A DNA stretch of 32,063 bases, from assembly GCA_016839785.1 (NCBI GenBank), contig JAEOTQ010000191.1, forward strand, positions 1 through 32,063, read 5' to 3'. Each line of letters starts with the position of its first letter. Position 1 is the first letter of the stretch. The translations under genes and the position numbers were made by a program. This DNA is from Candidatus Hodarchaeota archaeon. Its GTDB lineage: Archaea > Asgardarchaeota > Heimdallarchaeia > Hodarchaeales > Hodarchaeaceae. Of this stretch, positions 1 to 8,270 are shown piece by piece. The notes beneath the pieces were generated by a model. That model did no database searches. It was not told where the DNA came from and saw nothing but the letters and a program-made list of their open reading frames with translations.

Positions 1-573
1 CGCGGAAAATTGATAATGGTTACTGGACCCTCTGGTTCCGGAAAATCCACTTTATTAAATGTATTATCAGGGTTGGACAAACCCTCAGAGGGTAAAATTA
101 TTTTTAGTGACGAAGATATATCCGGTTGGGAAGAGGAAAGGCTCTCTAAATTTCGTCAAGAGAATATCGGGTTCATCTTTCAAAATTGGGAATTGATACG
201 TACATTAACAGCCCTAGAAAATATTGAAAGCCCCCTATACCCGTTGAAGATTAAAAGTAAAGAAATCCGTACCAGAGCAATTTCTCTATTAAAGCAGGTT
301 GGATTGTGGGATAAAGTAGATAATTATCCAGATGAGCTTTCAGGGGGCGAACAACAGCGTATTGGTATCGCTAGAGCTTTAGTCGGAAAACCCAAAATTA
401 TCTTTGCGGATGAACCGACAGGGAATCTTGATCTTGACAATGCTGGGTCAGTTATGCGATTATTGAAGAGTTTTACGAAACGTGACACTGCTATACTAGT
501 AGTTTCTCACAATGAAGAACTTAAAAAGTATTCAGACAATGCATATAGGATGTCCAATGGTCGATTTATATAA
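1..573 (+). CDS. ABC transporter ATP-binding protein, LolD/MacB type (5' end cut by window)
   Basis: This is the nucleotide-binding subunit of an ABC transporter; it would hydrolyse ATP at the cytoplasmic face of a membrane permease. The frame is open from base 1, so the true start lies outside the window and the apparent TTG/ATG codons near base 10 are internal. Visible motifs in order are Walker A (GPSGSGKST), the Q-loop (FIFQN), the signature LSGGEQQRIGIARAL, Walker B (IIFADEPTGNLD) and the H-loop (VVSHN). The short linker and the DEPTGNLD form fit the LolD/MacB/FtsE-like subfamily, which pairs with FtsX-type permeases. No permease is visible here; it may lie upstream. It converges on the ParA-like gene with a 4-base gap and has no evident link to the aromatic pathway. 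Confidence 0.93.
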   Translation, partial: RGKLIMVTGPSGSGKSTLLNVLSGLDKPSEGKIIFSDEDISGWEEERLSKFRQENIGFIFQNWELIRTLTALENIESPLYPLKIKSKEIRTRAISLLKQVGLWDKVDNYPDELSGGEQQRIGIARALVGKPKIIFADEPTGNLDLDNAGSVMRLLKSFTKRDTAILVVSHNEELKKYSDNAYRMSNGRFI

Positions 574-577
574 AAGG

Positions 578-1375
578 TTACTTAAAACCCTCTAATAGAG
601 CCGAGGCTAGATTATCGATATGCTTCGAGAAGGGATGATCTGGATTTTTCAGACTAAAGATATTTCTGGAACCTTCTCGGGCCACTTCACAAAAACATGG
701 AATCGAGGTGAGAACATCCATCCGCATTTCACTTTTTATCGTACTTTCAAAGGTTTTGACGAGCTCCAAATCCGCACTACTCCAAACACCTTCCTCAGGA
801 GGACAAGTTTCAGCTACGACTCGATTCAAGACTACATAGTTAATACTATCAAGCAAGGAGTAAAGCTGGCTAACCATACTTTTTGTTCCAGAGATATCAA
901 AGTCATCTGCTTTTAACACAAGACAAGTGGCATCACTAATAACTAGACCATCTATACTTTCCATTTGGACGCCTGGTGATGTGTCAATAATTGTAAAATC
1001 GAAATTAGCGTCGCTTAGTTCGTCACGAAGTTTCAAAATACGTTTTAGAGAGCGTTGACGTTGTTTCTTATCTGCTCGTACAATTTCCCCCATTTTACGA
1101 AAGTCTGTAGAGGCAAAAGCCGCATATAATGGAATTTTATATTCTTCTTCAAAGGAGACTAAGATATCTTCAGATTTGAGATCAGGATCAAAAAGGAGGT
1201 CATTAATGGTTGTCTTGGTTTCAATCCCACACAAAGTTTGTAAGTTTGGACCTCTAAAATCAAGGTCTAGGATAACAGTTTTGAAACCACGACGTGCTAA
1301 TGCAGTCGCAAGGTTTGCACTAAGATGAGTTTTTCCCGTTCCACCCTTATATGAATGAAATGCAACAATCTTCAT
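578..1375 (-). CDS. ParA/MinD-family P-loop ATPase
   Basis: This 265-residue protein belongs to the SIMIBI ParA/MinD/Soj ATPases, which form ATP-dependent dimers in DNA segregation or in positioning of other complexes. It has a deviant Walker A (KGGTGKTH, residues 10-17), an A' motif around DLDFRGPN and a Walker B-like IIDTSPG. The ATG at 1375 is preferred over the in-frame TTG nine bases upstream, because the N-terminus MKIVAFHSYKGGTGKT is the canonical length. It follows a coiled-coil DNA-binding protein on the same strand with a 53-base gap, so the two probably form a ParA plus partner pair. Whether it segregates a chromosome, a plasmid-like element or another cargo cannot be seen. Confidence 0.85.
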   Translation of the reverse strand: MKIVAFHSYKGGTGKTHLSANLATALARRGFKTVILDLDFRGPNLQTLCGIETKTTINDLLFDPDLKSEDILVSFEEEYKIPLYAAFASTDFRKMGEIVRADKKQRQRSLKRILKLRDELSDANFDFTIIDTSPGVQMESIDGLVISDATCLVLKADDFDISGTKSMVSQLYSLLDSINYVVLNRVVAETCPPEEGVWSSADLELVKTFESTIKSEMRMDVLTSIPCFCEVAREGSRNIFSLKNPDHPFSKHIDNLASALLEGFK

Positions 1376-1428
1376 GGTTATCAACTATCAGTAAGGTTAT
1401 TTATTAATCTGGTTGTGATTTCAAAAGA

Positions 1429-2034
1429 CTATTTAAGCTCTGCAGCATCTCGTACAGCCTTACGACGACGTTCAATAAAATCTTCAGGCGAATTTGAGTT
1501 GTTATTAGTATACGTACTGATGTCTTTCCATGGTTCGCCTGATTTAATGAAAAAAACCACTTTCTTTCTATTCTCACGGTCAGGTTTTTTCCTTAAATAC
1601 CCCATGTCCCATAGCTGATTAAGATAATCGCTTTCAAGGGGACGTGATTTACCTGTTTCATGAGAAACTTCAATTGCCGTTGCTCCAGATTCTTTTGTTA
1701 ACATGACTTTGTATGTTCTTCGGAGATGACTTGGGATATTCGTCAGTATATCTAAACCAGTAGAAATAAGTTCTGGTTCCTTTTCCACAATAAAATCTTC
1801 AGTTAAGGATTCTAATCGTTTTAAATTATTCTGAGCAAGAACCTTTATGGTATGAATTTCCTTTTCTATATCTGATAATGACTCTCGAACATCCTGAGTA
1901 ACATTCTTAATTTCCTCACGAACATCTTGGAAGTTCTCCTGAAGAAATAAGCGAAATTCCTCGTTAAGAGAGAAATAAAGGCTAGTTGAGGGTTTCTTGG
2001 ACGTATTTCTATTTGAAGGTTCTTGTGAGTTCAT
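1429..2034 (-). CDS. Coiled-coil plus winged-helix-like protein, probable partner of the ParA-like ATPase
   Basis: This is a 201-residue protein of unrecognised family. Residues 1-20 are polar and probably disordered. Residues about 25-80 have the charged heptad character of a coiled coil (runs of DVREEIKNVTQDVRESL type). Residues about 95-165 read like a winged helix: a helix-rich stretch (RTYKVMLTKESGATAIEVSHETG), then a recognition-like segment (YLNQLWDMGYLRKK) and a wing (KKVVFFIKSG). The C-terminus is basic and rich in Glu/Arg. It is encoded just upstream of the ParA-like gene, so a centromere-binding or adaptor role is a reasonable inference. It could equally be a stand-alone regulator. 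Confidence 0.6.
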   Translation of the reverse strand: MNSQEPSNRNTSKKPSTSLYFSLNEEFRLFLQENFQDVREEIKNVTQDVRESLSDIEKEIHTIKVLAQNNLKRLESLTEDFIVEKEPELISTGLDILTNIPSHLRRTYKVMLTKESGATAIEVSHETGKSRPLESDYLNQLWDMGYLRKKPDRENRKKVVFFIKSGEPWKDISTYTNNNSNSPEDFIERRRKAVRDAAELK

Positions 2035-2220
2035 AATGAAACCCGAATGAAATTTGATAGTCTTTTTCGCGAATTACTATAGTACAAGGATATATTTTCT
2101 CCAAATATTCGCTAATCCATACATACAAACAAACTACATGCCTTCTTAAGAACTATTCGAATTGTACAGTAAATAAATAAAGAGAGGAAGAAACAAAGGA
2201 AGCCGTGCTTCAATTATTCC

Positions 2221-2487
2221 TTAATTAATTGCATAAAAGTGAGTACGTAAATCGTGTAAGTCGGGTACGCGGCGGGCCATGTTTTCATCAACAAGTATTT
2301 TAAGGCCATAACGAATGGTACGATGAGATAATGAGGTATACAACCCAATTTCTCGGGGTTTGAGAGCGCCATTCGTCTGTAGGAGTTGATAAATTTCACG
2401 TGCCGACTTGGGTAATTTTGCTACCTTTTCGTCTTTTCCCCCAAAGTGTAAATCACTTACATCAGATTTTGATTCAATTGCTGCCAT
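2221..2487 (-). CDS. Small winged-helix transcriptional regulator
   Basis: This 88-residue protein has a single helix-turn-helix domain typical of short archaeal MarR/ArsR/TrmB-like regulators. Residues about 25-85 contain SAREIYQLLQTNGALKPREI, a helix-turn-helix with SLSHRTIRYGLKILVD as recognition helix, and a wing ending in RRVPDLHD. The ATG at 2487 is chosen because a GGTAGTGA stretch lies just upstream; the longer reading would need a TTG at 2508. No ligand-binding domain is present. Its upstream region holds a TATA-like box and a tight cluster of ATCAACA repeats, so self-regulation or control of the divergent CoA-ligase gene is plausible. Confidence 0.75.
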   Translation of the reverse strand: MAAIESKSDVSDLHFGGKDEKVAKLPKSAREIYQLLQTNGALKPREIGLYTSLSHRTIRYGLKILVDENMARRVPDLHDLRTHFYAIN

Positions 2488-2528
2488 TTGGGTCACTACC
2501 TGTGTCAATTATGTGTTTCCAACAAATT

Positions 2529-2737
2529 ATCAACACTTAATCAACATTTCATCATCAACACATCAACACTTATAAATATTATCCTTAATGCAGATATCTC
2601 TCAAATACCTCGAAAAATTATGATCAACCAGTAGAGCTGTTATATTTCCAATTTTGGACACATATAATTCAAAATTTAATAATGAAACCTGGTTTAGGTC
2701 AAAATTGAATTTTCATCAACATGATGCTTCATCAACA
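2529..2737. repeat. Six copies of the heptamer ATCAACA
   Basis: Exact copies start at 2529, 2540, 2554, 2562, 2715 and 2731, all in the same orientation. The first four fall within 40 bases and several extend to TCATCAACA. They lie between a winged-helix regulator and the CoA-ligase gene, close to a ParA-like gene. They could be operator sites or a partition site. They are too short and too irregularly spaced for a CRISPR array. Confidence 0.55.
2569..2576 (-). promoter_or_regulatory. TATA-like box for the winged-helix regulator
   Basis: On the minus strand the sequence reads TTTATAAG. An archaeal start about 26 bases downstream would fall near 2545, inside the ATCAACA cluster and about 58 bases before the ATG at 2487. 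Repressor binding at the repeats would then block initiation. This is inferred from sequence only. Confidence 0.35.
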
Positions 2738-2755
2738 GTTCTCATATTGTGATAA

Positions 2756-2869
2756 GATTACTACTTTTTCCAGCTTACAAAACGGAAGTTTGGTGGCGAA
2801 CAATATTGGTATCTAACCCCTGATGAATCAGAACCAGTTAATACTGAATTAGAAAAAGTTGGATTATAA
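2756..2869 (+). pseudogene. Possible remnant of a coding region (37 codons)
   Basis: A short open stretch ends in TAA at 2867-2869 and reads with protein-like composition (…RKFGGEQYWYLTPDESEPVN…). It is bounded upstream by an in-frame stop and has no start codon or ribosome-binding site. It resembles the C-terminal tail of a regulator more than random AT-rich DNA, but I cannot assign a family. The rest of 2509-3039 holds the heptamer repeats and a promoter and no convincing gene. Confidence 0.25.
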
Positions 2870-3013
2870 TCTAAGGATTTATAAGTGGTAATTGTAGGTT
2901 TTGTAAGGTTTAATAAGATTCCTTCATTCCTTCGATAATACGTTTAGACTAGGTAATAATTTCAGATATCTGATTAGGAAATCCAAAAAGGAAATATTGT
3001 ACTCATCGACAAC

Positions 3014-3023
3014 AAATATAAAC
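3014..3023 (+). promoter_or_regulatory. TATA-like box, probably giving a leaderless transcript of the CoA ligase
   Basis: AAATATAAAC is centred about 22-24 bases before the ATG at 3040, and no Shine-Dalgarno sequence precedes that ATG. This spacing is what a leaderless archaeal mRNA would show. Confidence 0.45.
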
Positions 3024-3039
3024 CGAGATTTGATTAAAC

Positions 3040-4626
3040 ATGAATTGGTTACATCTAGGGGAAATGATTAAGGTCAATGCTCGTAAATATCCAAACAAAT
3101 TAGCAGTTAAGGATAGAAACCGTTCACTAACCTTCAGAGATTATGATATAAGAACAAATATGTTAGCGAACGGTTTACTCAAAAGAGGTTTGAAAAAAGG
3201 AGATAAAATAGCAGTTTTACTAAATAACTGCGTTGAATTTTTAGAAATTTATGGTGCAGCTGCAAAAGCTGGTCTTATCATTGTTCCCCTGAATTTCCGA
3301 CTTCTACCAGCTGATCTTTATTGGATAGTCCGAAATGCAGAAGTAGAAATGGTCATGGTTCAAGATAGATACTATGACATTACAATTGAAAGTTGGGATT
3401 TAATCATTGAATTTGGACTAGATAAACTTCAACATGTTTTGATAGGAGATATTCCAGTCGTAGAGAATTGGAGTTATTACAAGGATATTGTAAGAGAGGG
3501 TGAAGAACTATATCCTTCAGTACAGGTAGACCCCGAGGATACGTGGATTCTTCTATATACATCTGGTACAACTGGTAGCCCTAAGGGTGTAGTTCGCTCG
3601 CATCGCTCATACATATCTTTTTTTCTAATCAATGCAGCAGAATTCTCTTTCACTCCAGATGATTACGGTTTAGTGTTAATGCCATTATCCCATGTTAACT
3701 CTACATTTTATGGGTTTGTTTTTACATATATTGGGGCAAGCCTTTATGTTCACATTGAATATCAATTTAATCCTGAAGAAGTCTTACGAATTTTCGAACA
3801 AGAAAAAATTACATTCACTAGCATGATACCCACACATTATAATCTAATTCTTAGCCTCCCAGATGAAATCTTGAAGAAGTATGATCTTAGCTCCATTCTA
3901 TCTCTTTTAACATCCTCAGCTCCAGCTACAAAAAAGATGAAATACGAAGTTATGGAGCTTTTCAAGGGTGTAAGGCTTTTTGAGGCATATGGTTCAACAG
4001 AAGCAGGTCTAGTTACAATTTTAAGGCCAGAAGATCAGATCAAAAAAGCTGGATCAATTGGACTTGAATGCATAGGGACAGATACTATTAAAATATTAGA
4101 TAATACACGAAAGCCAGTACCTGAAGGAAAAATAGGAGAACTATTCTCTCGTGGTCCAATGCAGCATATTAAATACCATAAGTTACCAGAAAAAACTTTG
4201 GAAAGTATGGAGGATGGTTTTTTCAGTGCAGGAGATATGGCTAAAAGAGATGAGGATGGTTATTTATATCTCGTCGATAGAAAGGCGAACATGATAATTA
4301 CTGGAGGAGAACATGTTTTTCCTTCTGAGGTACAAAAGACCATTAATGAACTACCTTCTGTACTTGAATGTGCGGTGATAGGATTACAAGATTATAAATG
4401 GGGAGAGTTAGTTACCGCTATTTGTGTTCTGGGACCAGATTTTGAAGCTACCGAAGAGTTGGAAGATGAAATCAAAAACCATTGTAAAAAGGATTTAGCA
4501 AGGTTTAAGGTTCCGAAAAAGGTCTTTTTTATTGATTACGAGGATGTACCACGAACAGGCTCTGGTAAAATCATTCACAGAATTCTACGTGAGCGATACA
4601 ACGATTTACTTGCTCAAAAACATTAA
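3040..4626 (+). CDS. Acyl/aryl-CoA ligase (AMP-forming)
   Basis: This 528-residue ANL-superfamily enzyme activates a carboxylic acid to its CoA thioester through an acyl-adenylate. The P-loop-like motif YTSGTTGSPKG is at residues 173-183. It is followed by the A5 motif YGSTEAG, the A7/A8 hinge GDMAKRDEDGYLYLVDRK and the C-terminal PRTGSGKI with its catalytic lysine. Length is normal. In this locus benzoate or another aromatic acid is the obvious candidate. However, the classical bacterial benzoate-CoA ligase motif around GSTEM is not seen, and the A5 region looks more like FadD or 4-coumarate-type ligases. A fatty or arylalkanoic acid is therefore equally possible. It begins a short plus-strand unit with the dehydrogenase downstream (185-base gap). 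Confidence 0.88.
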   Translation: MNWLHLGEMIKVNARKYPNKLAVKDRNRSLTFRDYDIRTNMLANGLLKRGLKKGDKIAVLLNNCVEFLEIYGAAAKAGLIIVPLNFRLLPADLYWIVRNAEVEMVMVQDRYYDITIESWDLIIEFGLDKLQHVLIGDIPVVENWSYYKDIVREGEELYPSVQVDPEDTWILLYTSGTTGSPKGVVRSHRSYISFFLINAAEFSFTPDDYGLVLMPLSHVNSTFYGFVFTYIGASLYVHIEYQFNPEEVLRIFEQEKITFTSMIPTHYNLILSLPDEILKKYDLSSILSLLTSSAPATKKMKYEVMELFKGVRLFEAYGSTEAGLVTILRPEDQIKKAGSIGLECIGTDTIKILDNTRKPVPEGKIGELFSRGPMQHIKYHKLPEKTLESMEDGFFSAGDMAKRDEDGYLYLVDRKANMIITGGEHVFPSEVQKTINELPSVLECAVIGLQDYKWGELVTAICVLGPDFEATEELEDEIKNHCKKDLARFKVPKKVFFIDYEDVPRTGSGKIIHRILRERYNDLLAQKH

Positions 4627-4811
4627 TTTATGTGTAATTTAATTCTTCGTGATTGTACATTGAATAGAAATCTCTTGTATTTCTTGTTACTATGAATGTA
4701 ATTCACTTTTTATCTTCTTTTCAATGTCTAATATATACGAAAATTCTAAAAATACTCACTTATAATGAATTTTTACTTTCAACCATCATTTTATTAAACG
4801 GTGTTCATCAA

Positions 4812-5705
4812 ATGAAGATTCAAAATGTGAAAAAAATATGTGTTATAGGAGCAGGATTAATGGGTAATGGTATAGCTCAAGTCTGTGCTCAAGCTGGGTA
4901 TCAAGTTGCCATGAGGGACATTGAAGACCATTTTGTAGAGAAAGGTCTTTCTATGATTAATAAAAATTTATCACGTGGAGTCAAAAAAGGAAAAATGACT
5001 CAAGATCAAATGAACGAAATCCTCACAAGAATTAAAGGAACTACCGATTTGAAAGAAGCTACGGAAGGAGCTGATGTGGTCATTGAGGCTATCATTGAAA
5101 ATTTGGACTTAAAACGTAAAGTATTTGCAGAATTAGAAGAAATTTGCGATTCAAATGTAATTTTTGCTTCAAATACATCATCAATATCTATTACAGACAT
5201 GGCTGCAGCCACTAAACGTCCAAATAAGTTCATCGGTATGCATTTTTTCAACCCTGTGCCTGTGATGAGGTTGGTTGAAATAATTAAAGGATATGACACC
5301 TCAGATGAGACATATCAGTTCATTGATGAGCTTTCTCAAAAATTAGGGAAAGAGACTGTTCTTGTTAATGAAGCTCCTGGGTTCGCAGTAAATCGTCTCC
5401 TGTTACCATTCTTCCTTGAAGCAATTTTTACATTACAAGAAGGAGTAACAACGGTTGAGGATATGGATAAAGCAATAACTTTAGGTTTAAATCATCCTAT
5501 GGGTCCATTTACTTTGTTAGATTTTGTAGGTCTGGATACAACACTTTTTATAGCTGATTATTTCGTTACAGAATTTCAAGATTCTAAGTACCGTGTTCCC
5601 ACACTACTACGAAAAATGGTACGTGCAAATCATCTAGGGAGAAAAACAGGTAAAGGATTTTATGATTACTCTACTAATCCTCCTACACCTCGAAAATTCA
5701 TATAA
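4812..5705 (+). CDS. 3-hydroxyacyl-CoA dehydrogenase (3-hydroxybutyryl-CoA dehydrogenase type)
   Basis: This 297-residue NAD(P)-dependent enzyme oxidises (S)-3-hydroxyacyl-CoA to 3-oxoacyl-CoA. The Rossmann motif GAGLMG is at residues 13-18, the SNTSS motif at 120-124 and the catalytic HFFNP histidine at 144. The C-terminal dimerisation domain carries NEAPGF, the NHPMGPF stretch and LGRKTGKGFYDY. The ATG at 4812 gives the family's normal length. A start 120 bases upstream would add 40 hydrophobic residues unlike any family member and is rejected. In the benzoyl-CoA pathway it fits oxidation of 3-hydroxypimelyl-CoA and/or 3-hydroxybutyryl-CoA. It is the only HBD-type dehydrogenase in the window, so it may serve both steps. 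Confidence 0.93.
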   Translation: MKIQNVKKICVIGAGLMGNGIAQVCAQAGYQVAMRDIEDHFVEKGLSMINKNLSRGVKKGKMTQDQMNEILTRIKGTTDLKEATEGADVVIEAIIENLDLKRKVFAELEEICDSNVIFASNTSSISITDMAAATKRPNKFIGMHFFNPVPVMRLVEIIKGYDTSDETYQFIDELSQKLGKETVLVNEAPGFAVNRLLLPFFLEAIFTLQEGVTTVEDMDKAITLGLNHPMGPFTLLDFVGLDTTLFIADYFVTEFQDSKYRVPTLLRKMVRANHLGRKTGKGFYDYSTNPPTPRKFI

Positions 5706-5715
5706 TTAAGATTTG

Positions 5716-5755
5716 GACAGTAATAATGCAACCTTATTACAGTTCTGTCTTTTTT
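5716..5755 (+). terminator. Stem-loop followed by T run between convergent genes
   Basis: GTAATAA at 5720-5726 pairs with TTATTAC at 5734-5740 around a 7-base loop. The stem is extended by GACA (5716-5719) with TGTC (5746-5749) across a small bulge, then six T. It sits between the convergent dehydrogenase and thiolase genes and would suit termination of the plus-strand transcript. Folding was judged by eye. Confidence 0.4.
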
Positions 5756-5764
5756 ACCGATTTA

Positions 5765-6973
5765 TTAATTTTTAAGGACATTTATCACAATTGCAGCTGC
5801 GGAATCGCCTGCTGAACACCCTGCGAAAAGCCCATAACCTCCATTTTTTAAAGCTAATTCTTCAATAAGTTCAATGACTAATCGCATACCTGTTGGGGCT
5901 TGAGGATGCCCCCAAACGAGTGAAGACCCATAATTATTAATTGAATCAAGTGGAATACCCATTTCTCTACTAAAGTAGATATCATTGACAGTAAAGGGAT
6001 TATGAAGTTTAGTAGCACTAATGTCATCTACAGAAAGGTTAGCATATTTAAGCGCATTTTGTGCCGCAGGTACAGGTGCTGTTGGCATATAACCCTTCTT
6101 ACTCCGAGCTTGACTAAAAGATAGGACTTGGATTTCAATATCTTTGTTAAGAGATAATTCCTTTGCTTTTTCTTGAGTTGTCAAAACCAATCCACAATTC
6201 CCATCAGAAGGATGAGTTTGAGCACCATAAGTAACAGTTCCAGCCTTAAGAACAGGTTTTAGTCTTGCTAATCTCTCTGCTGTTGTTGTATGAACTCCTT
6301 CATCTTCTTCGACGTTTGCAATGATTCTCTTACCTGATTTAACTTCTACGGGGGTAATCATAAACCTTCGTAAGAATTCAGAATCATTTTTTAGCGCTTG
6401 AGCATACTGTTTATAGCGCAACAATACAACCTCTTCTTGGTCTTCACGAGTTATTCCAGCATCTCTAGCAACGTTTTCTGCTGTTTGAATCATAGGATTT
6501 TTGGCGTAGGGATCATAACCAAAATTGTCCCAGACCCAATTTTCCAGATCAGCTTTTCCTCCAGGAGCAAGAGGATTGGGATATAAAACCTGGGGACCAT
6601 TACTGGTACGATCACATGTTACAGTTAAAATGCAGTAATTGGGACTATTGCTGGTTTCTATTTCAGAGGCTGAATTTGCGATTACTCGAGCTGAGGTTGC
6701 ACATGCCTGAGCAATCATTGAACCCGTGATTGTAGGTGCACCAATAAGACCTGAAAGCCATGTTTGACCATAAAAGCTGTGTTTCTGTGGAATAGTTATC
6801 CCCAGATGAACTGAATTAAAGATTTCAGGAGGGATTTCGCATTTATTGAGAGCACGAGTCGTTATTTCAGCAGCAAATGTAATTGCATTTTGATTAGCAA
6901 AACTTCCCTGCCAGCGTACAAAGGGGGTACTCCAGTAGCATCCATATGGAATGAAGGTGTTTGAAAACTGCAT
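5765..6973 (-). CDS. Thiolase (candidate 3-oxopimelyl-CoA / acetoacetyl-CoA thiolase)
   Basis: This 402-residue protein is a degradative-type thiolase that cleaves 3-oxoacyl-CoA with CoA. The nucleophilic cysteine is C91 in a QACATSARVI context. H356 lies in WGHPQAPTG, and the second catalytic cysteine is C386 in FAGCSAGDS, where the common form is CGGGG. It starts 9 bases after the oah stop, with GAGGA just before its ATG, so the two genes are co-transcribed and probably translationally coupled. Its place directly behind the ring-opening hydrolase suggests that it cleaves 3-oxopimelyl-CoA to glutaryl-CoA and acetyl-CoA, or acetoacetyl-CoA further on. The substrate cannot be read from sequence. 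Confidence 0.88.
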   Translation of the reverse strand: MQFSNTFIPYGCYWSTPFVRWQGSFANQNAITFAAEITTRALNKCEIPPEIFNSVHLGITIPQKHSFYGQTWLSGLIGAPTITGSMIAQACATSARVIANSASEIETSNSPNYCILTVTCDRTSNGPQVLYPNPLAPGGKADLENWVWDNFGYDPYAKNPMIQTAENVARDAGITREDQEEVVLLRYKQYAQALKNDSEFLRRFMITPVEVKSGKRIIANVEEDEGVHTTTAERLARLKPVLKAGTVTYGAQTHPSDGNCGLVLTTQEKAKELSLNKDIEIQVLSFSQARSKKGYMPTAPVPAAQNALKYANLSVDDISATKLHNPFTVNDIYFSREMGIPLDSINNYGSSLVWGHPQAPTGMRLVIELIEELALKNGGYGLFAGCSAGDSAAAIVINVLKN

Positions 6974-6982
6974 TTTGATTCC

Positions 6983-8086
6983 TCATTCATTAGTAGGTTT
7001 TGGTAGAACCATATCAATGAGCTCTTGATCAAATGGGTGAGCTTCAGCTAATAGTTGACGGTATTTAATGAAATCAATAACATCTTTTCCCGTTTGTTTT
7101 CTTTCATTAAAGGCTCTAAAACCAAGTAATGCCTCTGTGGTCATGTTAACAGATAGCCAATGACGATTAGCAAGCTTTGTTTGATCCCAAAAGAATTTTT
7201 TCTTCATTCGGATTCCATCGATAGATTTCATTAAACATCCCGGGAAAAGGTTTGCATAAGCCCAAATAGTTTCATCAATAGTTTTATCTAAAAAAGAAAG
7301 ATCAATTGTACAGCTTTTCATAAGTTGTCGTGCGTCTTTAAAGGCTTGACCGACAAGAAATTCACCGTAAATTATTTCCCCATCGTGAATATATTTATCA
7401 GTATGAACGGTAGGGTTTCTGATGAATTGGTCATCCTTTTTCAAGATTGGAACGACTTTTGAAATCATACCAAGATGTTTCATTTTGTAAGAACTCCATA
7501 ATTCACAAGAGACGCAATTCCACATAGCATCTTCAATTGAAAGCATCCAAGGAAGAAAATCTGTCGATCCACCATCTGGAGCAGAGCCATGACGAGGACC
7601 AGCTTGACCAAAAATTGCTGTATCTGCAGAGATTGTTATATCAGTAGCCATCCCAATTTCCTGTCCACCAGCCACGCGCATACCATTTGTTCGGCAAATA
7701 ACTGGTTTTTTACAATTTAATATCGCATCAACCATAGCGTTAAAGAGATCCATATAGAGGCCATATTCGTTAGGCTTACCAGAGTAATATTCAGCGTATT
7801 CTTTCGTATTTCCACCTGTACAGAAAGCTCTATCCCCTGCTCCTGTGAATACTACACTGACAACACTTCGATCCATTGAAGCTCTCGAGAAACCCGCAAT
7901 TACACCTTTTACCATTTGAGTAGTATAAGAATTTAGCTGGGCGGGATTATTAAGTATTATCCAAGCTGAATGGAGACCCTCAGCTGATTTTCTAGTTACA
8001 GGATTAACCAAGGGTCGAAGCTCATACGTAATACAAGGAGGTTCAGTTCCAAAAAATTCATCAGTCCAAAGATCATGGTTTTTCAT
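6983..8086 (-). CDS. oah: 6-oxocyclohex-1-ene-1-carbonyl-CoA hydrolase (ring-opening; BamA/Oah)
   Basis: This 367-residue crotonase-superfamily enzyme adds two waters to 6-oxocyclohex-1-ene-1-carbonyl-CoA and opens the ring hydrolytically to 3-hydroxypimelyl-CoA. It matches the specialised Oah/BamA family: an N-terminal extension (HDLWTDEFFGTEPP), the oxyanion-hole stretch FCTGGNTKEYAEYYSGKPNEYG from residue 88, RVAGGQEIG at 137-145 and GQAGPRHGSAPDGG at 160-173. Length agrees with known members of about 370-380 residues. This family is a recognised marker of anaerobic aromatic degradation, so it anchors the interpretation of the whole window. It leads a two-gene minus-strand unit with the thiolase. 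An AGGAAGGAT ribosome-binding site precedes the ATG. Confidence 0.95.
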   Translation of the reverse strand: MKNHDLWTDEFFGTEPPCITYELRPLVNPVTRKSAEGLHSAWIILNNPAQLNSYTTQMVKGVIAGFSRASMDRSVVSVVFTGAGDRAFCTGGNTKEYAEYYSGKPNEYGLYMDLFNAMVDAILNCKKPVICRTNGMRVAGGQEIGMATDITISADTAIFGQAGPRHGSAPDGGSTDFLPWMLSIEDAMWNCVSCELWSSYKMKHLGMISKVVPILKKDDQFIRNPTVHTDKYIHDGEIIYGEFLVGQAFKDARQLMKSCTIDLSFLDKTIDETIWAYANLFPGCLMKSIDGIRMKKKFFWDQTKLANRHWLSVNMTTEALLGFRAFNERKQTGKDVIDFIKYRQLLAEAHPFDQELIDMVLPKPTNE

Positions 8087-8270
8087 TTCTTTTATCCTTC
8101 CTAAGATTGTAAATTAAAATAAAAATGACAAGAAACAAGGAAGCATAAAAAATCTCTGATTAATATAAATCCAATATTTGAAAAGCAAAAGAGTGAAAAA
8201 ATCATCAAGCAATACGAAAAGGTAAGTCAAAAAAATAGATTCATAAATTTATTACTAGGTTGGATGAATA

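Noticed and set aside
620..916. 98-codon plus-strand frame opposite the ParA-like gene
   Set aside because: It overlaps conserved ParA coding sequence and has no recognisable motif or ribosome-binding site.
2529..2737. CRISPR array
   Set aside because: Repeat units are only 7-9 bases and spacing is irregular (8-150 bases); no cas genes are in the window.
4692..4811. N-terminal extension (possible signal peptide) on the 3-hydroxyacyl-CoA dehydrogenase
   Set aside because: The enzyme is cytoplasmic and its Rossmann fold begins right after the ATG at 4812. The hydrophobic extension is a by-chance open frame in AT-rich DNA.
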